Shown here: piece after piece, positions 1 through 8,599 of the stretch
How the letters are laid out: each line of letters opens with the position of its first letter
Position numbering within the stretch: the first letter of the stretch is position 1
NCBI RefSeq assembly: GCF_024168825.1
Contig: NZ_JALJWH010000001.1
Coordinates: forward strand, 4,526,001 to 4,590,000
DNA from: Paenarthrobacter sp. A20
GTDB lineage: Bacteria; Actinomycetota; Actinomycetes; Actinomycetales; Micrococcaceae
Length of the DNA: 64,000 nt
Reading direction: 5' to 3'
The notes under the pieces: model-generated
Databases searched by the model: none
Told to the model about the DNA's origin: nothing
Seen by the model: the letters and a program-made list of their open reading frames with translations, nothing else
Position numbers and translations under genes: made by a program

Positions 1-1612
1 CAATGCGGTCAGGCAGTGCGGACTCGTCGATGAGCCTCGGGAGTTCCCTCGCAAGCCGGGCCTTCACGGCCGCGGCAGACGCACCTGCATCGGCCACCAC
101 CGCCAACCAGACTGTTTCGTCTCCGACCCCGTCCGGGACGCCCACCAGCACGGCTTGCCGTACTCCGGCAACTCCTGTGATGACAGGCTCATACAGCGCA
201 GGATAGATATTCGTTTTACCCCGGATGATCATGTCCTTCTTGCGGCCAATCATCACCAGCCTCGCGGCTCCATCGCGGTGGTCCAACCGCACCAGGTCTC
301 CGGTAGCGTGTTCCACCATCGGATCTTCGCCCAGATAGCCGTGGCACATGTTGGGTCCCCGCACCATGAGTTCGTGGTCTTCCGCTACTCGGAGTTCGAC
401 GCCGGGCAGCGGCTCCCCGAGGAAGTCGCCTTGGCCGCTGCCATCCGGTGCGGTCACGTGTGCCTCAGCTCCGGAGGCGAAAGCCAGCTTCTCCTGGCCA
501 TCTGCAATGGCGACCGGCAGCACTTCCGTCATCCCGTAGATCAGCTTGAAGTCGACGCCAGGCAACAGGTGCATGGCCCGCTTCAGGAAAGGTGCCAGGA
601 CCGGCGCGGCGCCAAGCATGACTGTCCTCAGGGTGCGCGGCAGCCTAACGGTACCGTCTTCCACCGCGTCCAGGATCGGCGCCAACTGCGACGGCACCAG
701 GAAAAGGTGAGTGGCGCCGTCGTACGATGCCTGCTTGCCGGAGACCGGCCCCAACTCGCTTGCCAGCCGAAGCGGATCAATGTGGGCGGAGAGTCCGTAC
801 GAGGGCATGGTCCAGTGCGCACCGGCGATGAGGGCCGGCAGGCCCATCATGAGTTGCTCCGAATGGACCCTGTCCCCCTCGCCGAACGTGCAGCGCCGGG
901 TCAGTTGTTCAAAACCGGCTGCAAGGGATCCCCGGGTGTGGACTACGCCCTTTGGCGCGCCCGTAGTACCCGATGTGAAGATGATGACAGCTTCCTGCCC
1001 CGCTGCGTTCCCTTCATGGGGGCAAAACTCTCCTCCGGTGGACTTCGCCGTCAACGCCTTCACCGGCCTTGCTCCCCAGGGCACACCCGGGAGCCACGGG
1101 CCCGAGTAGTAGTGGCGGACGTCCATGGCCCCGTAGTCCGGGAGCAACAATCCCCGCTTGCGTGCGAGGGGCCGCAACGGGCCCTTGGTGCTCAGTGCGT
1201 ACAGCAGCGACTCGGATGCTGCCCACCGTGGTGACGCAAGCTCAGTCCGGTCCCGAAAGAGCGACGGTCCGATTCCGGGATCGATGAACACCACCGAACC
1301 GCCCGCGCGCACGGCCCCCAGAGCAAGGATGAAGGCAGCCGGACTGGGCCGGACAGAGAACAGCATTCGCTCACCGGAGCCGAACCCGTCTTCCTGGAGA
1401 GCCAGCGCTGTGGCTTCTATCCCTTCCACCAGCCCGCGGTAGGTGATGGTCCGCCCAGGCTTTACCGCTTCGCTGCCGCCGCGTCGTCTGAACCGGCTGG
1501 CTTTGCCCGGCGCGGTGATGGCAGGGTTGCCTGGAACCCGCTCCGCCACTGCATACACGGCCGCGATCAGGTCCGTTGTGAACGCACTTTGTTCCGTAGG
1601 GTGATCAAACAT
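1..1612 (-). CDS. OleC-like AMP-dependent acyl ligase (partial, C-terminus off the left edge)
   Basis: The frame is open for 537 codons from an ATG at 1612 to the window edge, so the C-terminal end is missing. It is an ANL-superfamily adenylate-forming enzyme. The phosphate-binding loop FTSGTTGAPKG lies at residues 212-222, the YGMTE motif at 359-363, TGD at 437-439 and the hinge GRKKD at 456-460. The DPGIG segment (111-115) and the TEVLPVA sequence after YGMT are features I associate with OleC, the beta-lactone synthetase of olefin biosynthesis, rather than with ordinary fatty acyl-CoA ligases. The start overlaps the end of the P450 gene by 8 bases, implying translational coupling. The substrate is unknown; a plain acyl-CoA or acyl-AMP ligase is the alternative. 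The catalytic C-terminal lysine would lie outside the window. Confidence 0.75.
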   Translation of the reverse strand, partial: MFDHPTEQSAFTTDLIAAVYAVAERVPGNPAITAPGKASRFRRRGGSEAVKPGRTITYRGLVEGIEATALALQEDGFGSGERMLFSVRPSPAAFILALGAVRAGGSVVFIDPGIGPSLFRDRTELASPRWAASESLLYALSTKGPLRPLARKRGLLLPDYGAMDVRHYYSGPWLPGVPWGARPVKALTAKSTGGEFCPHEGNAAGQEAVIIFTSGTTGAPKGVVHTRGSLAAGFEQLTRRCTFGEGDRVHSEQLMMGLPALIAGAHWTMPSYGLSAHIDPLRLASELGPVSGKQASYDGATHLFLVPSQLAPILDAVEDGTVRLPRTLRTVMLGAAPVLAPFLKRAMHLLPGVDFKLIYGMTEVLPVAIADGQEKLAFASGAEAHVTAPDGSGQGDFLGEPLPGVELRVAEDHELMVRGPNMCHGYLGEDPMVEHATGDLVRLDHRDGAARLVMIGRKKDMIIRGKTNIYPALYEPVITGVAGVRQAVLVGVPDGVGDETVWLAVVADAGASAAAVKARLARELPRLIDESALPDRI

Positions 1613-2789
1613 TGGCAAGCTCCAATTTCCTGTAGGCCGGAATTAGCACGCCCCTGCTGACACGACGCGCCGATATGGCCCAGGGTTGCTGGAGATACCT
1701 GTTCAGCAGTAGCTCAAGCGTCGCGTTGATCTCGGCCATCGCCAGCGGCATGCCGATACAGAAGTGCGGGCCTGCCCCGAACCACAGCTGGCGTGCCTGC
1801 GACGGCATGGCCTGGCCGGGGTCGAACCCACCGATACTTTTGGCTGCATGGACGGTGGACAACAGCACACGGTCTCCAGCCCGGACGGCCATCCCGCCGA
1901 TGGTGCCCGCTTCCACGGCATCCCTCAGCATCATGGGCGATGGCACAGTGAACCGGAGGGCCTCGTTGATGGCGGCAGGAACGGTTGAGCGGTCGTTTGC
2001 CAGCTCCCCAATGTGCCCGCTGTCCGCAAGCAACGCAACCAAGCGCGGAACGAACGAGACCAACGTTTCAGTGCCCACCATCACGAACGCGCTGATGATC
2101 CCCATCGCTTCGTCTTCGGACATTCCCAGTTCCCGGAGCCTGCCGGGAAACGTTCCGGGGTCACTTTCGCGGTAGGCCGTCCTTGCCGGCCCGGACAGGA
2201 TCCCGACGGCGGAGCGCCCCTTCTCGATCTGGCGCAGAGTCAGTGTGGGACGTCCCAGACGCACCAGGGAAGAGATGGAGGACGCAAGATTGAAAAGTTC
2301 TTTGTCGGGAAGCCTTCCCGGTGCATGCTCAGGAACCCCCAGCAGCCGGGAGATCACTCCTCCGGCCAGTCCCTTGACGCAGTCCACCAAGTCCACTGCA
2401 CGCCCGGCATCCAGTTCCTGGGTGATTCGTGCGTCGAGGGCGGACGCGGCCGGTTCCACGATCCCTGTTACTGATCGCGGAGTGAACAGGTCGCCAAGCC
2501 GCTGCCGCAACTCCCTATGCTCTTCGCCGTCCATGTTGACCAACGCTTTGGGCCCCACTACTGGTGTCCAGAGGGCACCCGAACCCGAAGGGCCGTTCTT
2601 AACAAATCTCCGCTGGTCCATGAGCACCTCGCGTACCAGGCCGGCTTCGCTGACCAGCACCCCGAGCCCGGGCAAACGAAGCACCGGGCGCACACCGCCC
2701 AAGCCCCGAATGATGGGGTAAAGCACCGGGTGGGCGCCCAGGTGGATACGACGCTCCCATCGCTCAGCAGTGGTCGTGGCCTTGGTCAC
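1605..2789 (-). CDS. cytochrome P450
   Basis: This 394-residue protein has the haem-thiolate loop FGAGPHFCIG (337-346, ligand Cys344), the K-helix ExxR pair (Glu276/Arg279) and an I-helix VGTET (238-242). The segment before the haem loop is degenerate: the usual ANRDP motif is replaced by VHAAKSIGGF, so the meander may be unusual. I chose the GTG at 2789 because it forms a GTGA overlap with the stop of the upstream glycosyltransferase gene; an ATG at 2834 is also in frame. It sits between glycosyltransferase and AMP-ligase genes, so it probably hydroxylates or otherwise oxidises a lipid-like intermediate (inference). No ferredoxin or ferredoxin reductase gene is adjacent. Confidence 0.88.
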   Translation of the reverse strand: MTKATTTAERWERRIHLGAHPVLYPIIRGLGGVRPVLRLPGLGVLVSEAGLVREVLMDQRRFVKNGPSGSGALWTPVVGPKALVNMDGEEHRELRQRLGDLFTPRSVTGIVEPAASALDARITQELDAGRAVDLVDCVKGLAGGVISRLLGVPEHAPGRLPDKELFNLASSISSLVRLGRPTLTLRQIEKGRSAVGILSGPARTAYRESDPGTFPGRLRELGMSEDEAMGIISAFVMVGTETLVSFVPRLVALLADSGHIGELANDRSTVPAAINEALRFTVPSPMMLRDAVEAGTIGGMAVRAGDRVLLSTVHAAKSIGGFDPGQAMPSQARQLWFGAGPHFCIGMPLAMAEINATLELLLNRYLQQPWAISARRVSRGVLIPAYRKLELANV

Positions 2790-3598
2790 CGGATGTCCAC
2801 GTGCTCGGGGCGGTAGCGATGGTCCGCGTACCATGCCAAGGTGTTCTTCAAACCCCAGGCCTTGACGCGGCGGGAGGACCCGTACACCACAACATCGCGC
2901 CGCAGGCCGTAGCTCCGCGTTAGTTTTCGGACCTGGTTGGACAGTGCACGGTCCTCATGGAGGTCTTCAATCCTTGAACGGGGGAACCCACCGGAGCGGT
3001 GGTACATGTCCGCGGTGATGGCCATGTTGCATCCCGGGAGCATCTGGTAAGGGCCCAGATAGCCCTCGCCTTTGTTGCCGGGACGAATGCGGCCGAAGAA
3101 TGAGGCAACTTCCACGGCAACCAACATCAGCCGCCGCTCTCCGGCCGTGATCCCCTCATCCAGCCGGGGATTGAGCTGCCCCGCGATCAATTCCAGCCCG
3201 TCGGCAAACGCCGCCATGATTCTGGCAGTCCAGTCCGGTGCAGCCAGGCAATCGGAGTCGGTGCGCGCCAGCCAGTGCGCGCCGTGCTCCACTCCAAAGC
3301 GCATGCCCGTATCCGCCGCGGCGCCAGTGCCCTTCTGCGCTTCGTGCCGCAGCCGGACGTCCATCCCGGGATGTTCCTGGGCAAACTCCTCCACGATCGC
3401 GCAGCTGCCGTCACTGGAACCGTTGTCCACCACCACTACCGTGAAATCACTTAGCTCCTGCGCTGCCAAGGAATCCAGGGTCTGCCGGACCAGCTTCTCC
3501 TCATTCAGCATCGGGACGGCGATACACAATGGCCGGGTGGGAGCGATGCTTGCCAATCGTGTCACCGCGGGCAGGGGTTCTGGCATCCCGGCCGTCAC
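2786..3598 (-). CDS. family 2 glycosyltransferase
   Basis: This 270-residue GT-A fold protein starts at a GTG whose GTGA overlaps the stop of the ketoacyl synthase gene. The N-terminal strand PMLNEE (29-34) is followed by VVVVDNGSSDGS (about 54-65), the DxD metal/nucleotide motif DSD (114-116) and a late EDLHEDR segment (211-217) that would supply the catalytic acid. There is no membrane-spanning tail, so it is probably cytosolic or peripheral. Longer in-frame starts lie inside the upstream gene and are unlikely. In this operon it may glycosylate the condensed acyl product, but neither sugar nor acceptor can be told from the sequence. Confidence 0.85.
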   Translation of the reverse strand: MTAGMPEPLPAVTRLASIAPTRPLCIAVPMLNEEKLVRQTLDSLAAQELSDFTVVVVDNGSSDGSCAIVEEFAQEHPGMDVRLRHEAQKGTGAAADTGMRFGVEHGAHWLARTDSDCLAAPDWTARIMAAFADGLELIAGQLNPRLDEGITAGERRLMLVAVEVASFFGRIRPGNKGEGYLGPYQMLPGCNMAITADMYHRSGGFPRSRIEDLHEDRALSNQVRKLTRSYGLRRDVVVYGSSRRVKAWGLKNTLAWYADHRYRPEHVDIR

Positions 3599-4638
3599 AG
3601 CCGCACCACTGCCATACCCAGGCTCACGCCACCAGCCAGGCCGACCAACGCCACGAGGTCGCCAGGGCCACCCCGTCCGCTGTCCATGGCCAGTTTCAGT
3701 TGCAGCGGCAGGCTGACCGAAGCCAGATTGCCAAAATCTTCTACGGAAGGGACCAGCAGCTCGTTCGGGACCCCCGCACGTGCTGCGAAGATCTCCCTGT
3801 AGGGAGCACTGACTTGGTGCACGCAGACCACGGCGAAGTCGGTCCATTTCAGGTCAAGCCGGGCCAGGGTCTGGTCAAGGACATCGCACCCAAGATCCAG
3901 GAAGGCGTCTTTGAGCTTTTCACCGTCCATGCTGAAGTAACTGGCTTCCGGATCGCGTGGAAACGCAGAGCCACCGGCCGCGAGCGTCCCCACAGACCAA
4001 TGGCTGCTCCGGGCCGTGAATGCCATGGACAGGATTCCGGCCGCTGCATCGACACCGGACTTCGGCGGGTCTGCCGCCTCAAGCAACACTGCAGCGCCGC
4101 CGTCGCTCATGGTGTACCCGGGAAAGCTCGACGCAAAAGTCTCGAAGTCCGGAACCCGCCACCGCACGGCCCTGGACGGCGATTCACCCGTGGCCACCAG
4201 TACCCGGGCGTAGCGCCCTGTGGCGATCAACGAGTCCGCCACTTCAACGCCGTTCAGGAAGCTGTTGCAAGCATTCTTGACGTCCATCACGGGGCACGAG
4301 AGGCCCAGCTTCGCCGCAACCATATGACCGGTGGCCGGCTCCACCATGTCTTGGCTGGCCGAGGCGAAGATCAGGAGGTCCACATCCGGTGCCTGCAGGC
4401 CACACTCGGCGAGGACCTTCGCGGCGGCATTGGCAGCAAGGTCGGACGCTTGTTCTGTATCCGCCATGACACTCCGGGACCGGATACCCGTCACGCGTCC
4501 GATGAGTCCCTTGGGAACGCGGAAGCCAGGACTACTTTCGGCAATGCGGTGCTCGACGGCGGCAGTGTCCAGTCGCGCGGGCGGCAGGTAGACCTCAAGC
4601 CCGGCAATCCGGCTGTGTCCGTTCAAAGCTGTTTTCAT
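3595..4638 (-). CDS. beta-ketoacyl synthase III / OleA-like condensing enzyme
   Basis: This 347-residue thiolase-superfamily enzyme has the KAS III triad: Cys124 in VKNACNSFL, His274 in VCVHQVSAP and Asn304 in FGNLASVS, plus the C-terminal GLAGGVSLG glycine-rich loop. The ATG at 4638 follows a GGGGGAA ribosome-binding site; a longer start at 4704 would run back through a terminator hairpin. It is the first gene of the operon continuing through glycosyltransferase, P450 and AMP ligase. Housekeeping FabH normally sits with other fab genes, whereas this one is next to an OleC-like ligase. A Claisen condensation of two acyl-CoAs (OleA chemistry) or priming of a specialised lipid is therefore the preferred inference. 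Confidence 0.8.
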   Translation of the reverse strand: MKTALNGHSRIAGLEVYLPPARLDTAAVEHRIAESSPGFRVPKGLIGRVTGIRSRSVMADTEQASDLAANAAAKVLAECGLQAPDVDLLIFASASQDMVEPATGHMVAAKLGLSCPVMDVKNACNSFLNGVEVADSLIATGRYARVLVATGESPSRAVRWRVPDFETFASSFPGYTMSDGGAAVLLEAADPPKSGVDAAAGILSMAFTARSSHWSVGTLAAGGSAFPRDPEASYFSMDGEKLKDAFLDLGCDVLDQTLARLDLKWTDFAVVCVHQVSAPYREIFAARAGVPNELLVPSVEDFGNLASVSLPLQLKLAMDSGRGGPGDLVALVGLAGGVSLGMAVVRL

Positions 4639-4668
4639 GCGGTTCCCCCAACAGTCTGCCGCGAAACG

Positions 4669-4708
4669 AAAAAGGGTGTGTCCCGCACCAATGGTACGGG
4701 ACACACCC
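4669..4708 (-). terminator. rho-independent terminator of secY-adk
   Basis: A 16-bp inverted repeat (4674-4689 and 4693-4708, one mismatch, 3-nt loop) is followed on the minus strand by five T residues (4669-4673). It lies 40 bases past the adk stop and ends only 31 bases before the ketoacyl synthase start codon. Confidence 0.9.
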
Positions 4709-4749
4709 CTTGGCTCCAGCGCCGGCGAACCGGCTATGTGGAGAACAAG

Positions 4750-5328
4750 CTAGACGGCCTTGGCCGACTCAATCGCCGTGAGGACACGATCGGTAACTTC
4801 ATCGATACCGCCAATGCCATCAACCTGAGTGAGGATGCCACGCTCGGCGTACTTGGCAACAACCGCTTCGGTCTGCTCGTGGTAGAGGTCAAGACGGTGA
4901 CGGATCACGGTCTCGTTGTCGTCCGAGCGGCCGGTCTCCTTGGCACGGCCAAGGAGACGGGTTACCAGTTCTTCGTCGTCGGCGGTCAACTGGAGCACGA
5001 CGTCGAGCTCCTGCTGGCCTTCGGCGAGGATCTGGTCCAGGTAATCAACCTGCGCCGTGGTGCGCGGGTAGCCATCCAGGAGGAAGCCGTTCTCCACGTC
5101 GCTCTGGCTCAGACGGTCCCGAACCATGTCGTTCGTGACGCTGTCCGGAACGAAGTCGCCCGCGTCCATGTACTTCTTGGCTTCAATGCCCAAGGGGGTT
5201 TCACCCTTGACGTTGGCACGGAAGATGTCGCCGGTGGAGATGGCGACTACGCCGAGGCGCTCGGAAATCCGCTCAGCCTGCGTACCCTTGCCCGAACCGG
5301 GAGGTCCAATGATCAGCATTCTCGTCAT
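4750..5328 (-). CDS. adk: adenylate kinase
   Basis: This 192-residue nucleoside monophosphate kinase interconverts ATP + AMP and 2 ADP in the cytosol. The P-loop GPPGSGKGT is at residues 8-16 and the NMP-binding segment STGDIFRA follows. The LID region around GRAKETGRSDDN is of the short type without a zinc-binding insertion, normal for actinobacterial enzymes of about 190 residues. The ATG overlaps the secY stop by 4 bases (ATGA), so the two genes are co-translated as in other spc-type operons. A strong terminator follows. Confidence 0.98.
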   Translation of the reverse strand: MTRMLIIGPPGSGKGTQAERISERLGVVAISTGDIFRANVKGETPLGIEAKKYMDAGDFVPDSVTNDMVRDRLSQSDVENGFLLDGYPRTTAQVDYLDQILAEGQQELDVVLQLTADDEELVTRLLGRAKETGRSDDNETVIRHRLDLYHEQTEAVVAKYAERGILTQVDGIGGIDEVTDRVLTAIESAKAV

Positions 5329-6635
5329 CGCAAAAGCCCTTCGTAGTGACGTTGTTGTAGCTGCGCATCAATCTGCTTGACGGTTTCCAGGCCGACACCC
5401 ACCATGATCAGGATTGACGTGCCACCGAACGGGAAGTTCTGGTTGGCGTTGATCAGGACGAGTGCAACCAGCGGAATCAACGCCACGAAGCCCAGGTAAA
5501 GGGCTCCAGGCAGGGTGATCCTGGAAAGCACGTACTGCAGGTAGTCCGCGGTCGGTTTACCCGCCCGGATGCCCGGAATGAACCCGCCGTACTTCTTCAT
5601 GTTGTCCGACACTTCTTCAGGGTTGAAGGTGATGGCCACGTAGAAGTACGTAAAGAACACGATCATGGCGAAGTAGAGCGCCATGTAGATGGGGTGGTCG
5701 CCACGGGTGAGGTTGTTGTTGATCCACTCAACCCATGGGGCCATGGCCTCCCCTGCGGCCGGCTGGTTGAACTGCGCAATCAGACCAGGCAGGTAGAGCA
5801 TGGAGGATGCGAAGATGACGGGCACGACGCCGGCCATGTTCACCTTGATGGGGATGTAGGTGCTGGTTCCGCCTACCGTGCGGCGCCCGATCATACGCTT
5901 GGCGTATTGAACCGGAACGCGGCGCTGGGACTGCTCCACGAAAACCACAAGGGCCACGGTCAGCAAGCCGACAGCCAACACAGTGAAGAAGGTTCCGGGG
6001 CCCTTGGTTTCCCAAATGGAACCCAGGGAACCGGGGAAGCTGGCAGCAATGGAAGTGAAGATGAGGAGCGACATGCCGTTGCCAACACCCTTTTCCGTCA
6101 CCAGCTCGCCCATCCACATGATGAGGCCGGTACCGGCCGTCAACGTGATGATGATGAGGATGGTGGCGATGATGCTCTCATCAGGAATGATGGGCAGGTT
6201 GCAGCCCGGAAGCAACTGGCCGGACCGGGCAAGCGACACCAGCGTGGTGGCGTTCAACAAGCCCAGGGCGATAGTGAGGTAACGGGTGTACTGCGTCAAC
6301 TTTGACTGTCCCGAAGAACCCTCTTCGTAGAGCTGCTGGAACCGGGGAATGACCACCCGAAGCAACTGAACGATGATGCTCGCCGTGATGTAGGGCATGA
6401 TGCCCAAGGCAAAGACTGATACCTGCAGCAACGCGCCGCCGCTGAACAAGTTCACCAGCTGGTAGATGCCCTGCGAGGTGTCACCGTTGTTCAAGCATTG
6501 CTGGACATTCTGGTAGTTCACACCAGGCGAGGGGATGAAAGCTCCCAAGCGGAAGATTGTGATGATTCCCAGCGTGAACAACAACTTGCGTCGCAAATCA
6601 GGCGTCCGAAACGCCCGGCCGAATGCGCTTAGCAA
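5325..6635 (-). CDS. secY: preprotein translocase subunit SecY
   Basis: This 436-residue polytopic membrane protein has ten predicted transmembrane segments. It starts MLSAFGRAFRTPDLRRK and contains the conserved plug-region sequence GIMPYITASIIVQLL and the cytosolic loop RRVPVQYAKRMIGRR. It forms the SecYEG channel with SecE, which is encoded at 43744-44025. It is separated from rplO by a terminator (6745-6792) and has its own candidate promoter, so secY-adk looks like a separate transcription unit rather than the 3' end of the spc operon. Confidence 0.98.
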   Translation of the reverse strand: MLSAFGRAFRTPDLRRKLLFTLGIITIFRLGAFIPSPGVNYQNVQQCLNNGDTSQGIYQLVNLFSGGALLQVSVFALGIMPYITASIIVQLLRVVIPRFQQLYEEGSSGQSKLTQYTRYLTIALGLLNATTLVSLARSGQLLPGCNLPIIPDESIIATILIIITLTAGTGLIMWMGELVTEKGVGNGMSLLIFTSIAASFPGSLGSIWETKGPGTFFTVLAVGLLTVALVVFVEQSQRRVPVQYAKRMIGRRTVGGTSTYIPIKVNMAGVVPVIFASSMLYLPGLIAQFNQPAAGEAMAPWVEWINNNLTRGDHPIYMALYFAMIVFFTYFYVAITFNPEEVSDNMKKYGGFIPGIRAGKPTADYLQYVLSRITLPGALYLGFVALIPLVALVLINANQNFPFGGTSILIMVGVGLETVKQIDAQLQQRHYEGLLR

Positions 6636-6694
6636 GCGTCCTCCTGAGTAGAAAGTACAAGGATGTGGATGGGCTCAATGAAACCCAACAACCG

Positions 6695-6722
6695 AGTCTA
6701 ACTGCTTGTGACGCCGTCGTAA
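6695..6722 (-). promoter_or_regulatory. candidate secY-adk promoter
   Basis: On the minus strand a -10 hexamer TAGACT (6695-6700) lies 16 bases from a weak -35 TTACGA (6717-6722). Transcription would begin near 6688, giving a leader of about 50 nt before secY. The same TAGACT hexamer recurs upstream of tuf, rpsL and tRNA-Trp. Confidence 0.45.
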
Positions 6723-6744
6723 TAATCGAGAGTCCACAATCACG

Positions 6745-6792
6745 CAAAAAATCCCGGTACACAGGGCCGAAGCCCCGCGTACCGGGATCTTT
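6745..6792 (-). terminator. rho-independent terminator after rplO
   Basis: A perfect 10-bp outer stem (6751-6760 with 6779-6788) and an inner GC-rich stem are followed on the minus strand by a run of six T (6745-6750). It ends the spc operon before secY. Confidence 0.9.
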
Positions 6793-6820
6793 TCACAACG
6801 GGCATATGCCCCACTGGCTC

Positions 6821-7303
6821 TTAGAGAGCAGTGGTGCTTCCGCCTGCTGCAGCAATCTTCTCCGTAGCGCTGGCGGAGAATGCGTGGACCGTGACGTCAA
6901 CCTTGACGGTGATGTCGCCGGTGCCCAGCACCTTGACGGGCTGGTTCTTGCGAACGGCACCCTTCTCAACCAGAGATTCAACGGTGACAGTGCCACCTTC
7001 CGGGAACAGCTCGTTGAGCTTCTCCAGGTTTACAACCTGGAACTCAACCCGGAACGGGTTCTTGAAGCCGCGCAGCTTCGGCAGGCGCATGTGCAGCGGC
7101 AGCTGGCCGCCGGCAAAGCCAGCCTTTACCTGGTAGCGGGCCTTCGTACCCTTGGTACCGCGACCAGCGGTCTTACCCTTGGAGCCTTCACCACGACCAA
7201 CACGGGTCTTGGCGGTCTTGGCACCCGGGGCGGGACGCAGGTGGTGGACCTTCAGAGTGTTCTGCTTCTCAGCAGTCTCTGCGGCGGTCTTGTTCTCTGC
7301 CAT
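6821..7303 (-). CDS. rplO: 50S ribosomal protein L15
   Basis: This 160-residue protein carries the L15 signature: the basic, glycine-rich region [19 protein letters not shown] near the N-terminus, followed by the [12 protein letters not shown] segment. The N-terminus has about 15 extra residues ([14 protein letters not shown]) before the conserved [11 protein letters not shown] start. The start codon overlaps the rpmD stop by one base (TAATG), so it is translationally coupled. It is the last gene of the spc operon here, followed by a terminator. Confidence 0.97.
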   Translation of the reverse strand: MAENKTAAETAEKQNTLKVHHLRPAPGAKTAKTRVGRGEGSKGKTAGRGTKGTKARYQVKAGFAGGQLPLHMRLPKLRGFKNPFRVEFQVVNLEKLNELFPEGGTVTVESLVEKGAVRKNQPVKVLGTGDITVKVDVTVHAFSASATEKIAAAGGSTTAL

Positions 7304-7509
7304 TACTTCGCCTCCTCTACATTCACGAGGTGCGGAACCGTGTTCAGCATGCCAACGGTCACGGCGTCGGCGGTACGGACAACAGTGTGTCCGATGCGCT
7401 TCAGGCCGAGGGACCGAAGGGTGGCGATCTGGTTCTGCTTGGCGCCAATGACGCCCTTGATCTGGGTGATCTCCAACTTGGCGTCGGAGGGAGTCAGGTT
7501 CTTAGCCAT
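7303..7509 (-). CDS. rpmD: 50S ribosomal protein L30
   Basis: This 68-residue protein begins [19 protein letters not shown] and shows the typical L30 core [20 protein letters not shown]. The start at 7509 was chosen because it sits directly after rpsE; a longer in-frame extension would overlap rpsE heavily. It couples to rplO by a TAATG junction. Confidence 0.96.
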   Translation of the reverse strand: MAKNLTPSDAKLEITQIKGVIGAKQNQIATLRSLGLKRIGHTVVRTADAVTVGMLNTVPHLVNVEEAK

Positions 7510-7511
7510 GA

Positions 7512-8216
7512 CTAAACACCTGCCTTCTGGTTCTGGAGCGCGCGCACCAGAGCAGCAGGAGCAACCTCGTCCAGCGGCAGGCCACGTCGGGCAGCCACGG
7601 AAGCGGGCTCTTCGAGCTGCTTCAGAGCGGCAACGGTCGCGTGAACGATGTTGATCGCGTTGGAAGAACCGAGCGACTTGGAGAGGATGTCGTGGATACC
7701 CACGCACTCCAATACCGCGCGGACCGGACCACCGGCGATAACACCGGTACCGGCGGAAGCCGGACGCAGCAGGACAACGCCTGCAGCAGCCTCACCCTGC
7801 ACACGGTGCGGGATGGTGTTGCCAACGCGGGGAACGCGGAAGAAGGACTTCTTGGCCTCTTCAACGCCCTTTGCGATAGCAGCGGGAACTTCCTTGGCCT
7901 TGCCGTAGCCAACGCCGACCATACCGTTGCCGTCACCGACGACGACGAGAGCGGTGAAGCTGAAGCGACGACCACCCTTGACGACCTTGGCAACGCGGTT
8001 GATGGTGACAACGCGCTCTACGAACTGGCTCTTCTCGGCTTCACGACCGCCGTCGCGGCCACCACGGCCACCACGGTCGCCGCGGCCCTGGCCACGATCG
8101 CCGCGCTCGCCACGACGTCCGCCGCGGCGGTCATCGGTAGCGGGTGCGGTCTCAGTTGCTTCAGCAGCTACAGCTTCAGTCACCTGAACGTCCTTTTCGT
8201 TATTTTCAGCGGTCAC
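7512..8216 (-). CDS. rpsE: 30S ribosomal protein S5 with RGG-rich N-terminal extension
   Basis: At 234 residues it is about 65 longer than the 166-residue E. coli S5. The S5 core begins near residue 61 ([18 protein letters not shown]) and includes [16 protein letters not shown] and the C-terminal decoding-centre domain. Residues 1-27 are acidic/alanine-rich and residues 28-58 are an arginine-glycine repeat ([20 protein letters not shown]), a disordered tail that could bind RNA. Extended S5 proteins occur in other actinobacteria. The start overlaps the rplR stop by 4 bases. Confidence 0.97.
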   Translation of the reverse strand: MTAENNEKDVQVTEAVAAEATETAPATDDRRGGRRGERGDRGQGRGDRGGRGGRDGGREAEKSQFVERVVTINRVAKVVKGGRRFSFTALVVVGDGNGMVGVGYGKAKEVPAAIAKGVEEAKKSFFRVPRVGNTIPHRVQGEAAAGVVLLRPASAGTGVIAGGPVRAVLECVGIHDILSKSLGSSNAINIVHATVAALKQLEEPASVAARRGLPLDEVAPAALVRALQNQKAGV

Positions 8217-8596
8217 AGAGCCAGCCCACCTTCGCGAGCACCGTCAGCGACGGCGGCGATGCGGCCGTGGTACTTGTTACCGCCACGGTCGAAGACAACA
8301 GCCTCGACGCCTGCAGCCTTGGCACGCTCGGCAACGAGCTCGCCAACGCGCTTGGCCTTGGCAGTCTTGTCTCCGTCGAATGCACGAAGGTCCGCTTCCA
8401 AAGTGGAAGCGAAAGCCACGGTTACACCCTTGCTGTCATCGACAACCTGGACGAACATGTGACGTGCAGAGCGGTTGACGACCATACGAGGACGTACAGC
8501 CGTACCAGTGATGCGCTTGCGGATACGAAGCTGGCGACGGCTGCGTGCAGCCGACTTGCTCTTGTTCGTACGCTTCTTGTTAATTGCGATGGCCAT
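8213..8596 (-). CDS. rplR: 50S ribosomal protein L18
   Basis: This 127-residue 5S rRNA-binding protein has a basic N-terminal tail ([20 protein letters not shown]), the motif [20 protein letters not shown], and the C-terminal [25 protein letters not shown] typical of L18. It overlaps rpsE by ATGA and lies 3 bases after rplF. Confidence 0.97.
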   Translation of the reverse strand: MAIAINKKRTNKSKSAARSRRQLRIRKRITGTAVRPRMVVNRSARHMFVQVVDDSKGVTVAFASTLEADLRAFDGDKTAKAKRVGELVAERAKAAGVEAVVFDRGGNKYHGRIAAVADGAREGGLAL

Positions 8597-8599
8597 GGT

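Noticed and set aside
3529..5346. 605-codon plus-strand open frame opposite the ketoacyl synthase and adk
   Set aside because: It crosses the end of one operon and the adk terminator and covers genes with intact catalytic motifs on the other strand.
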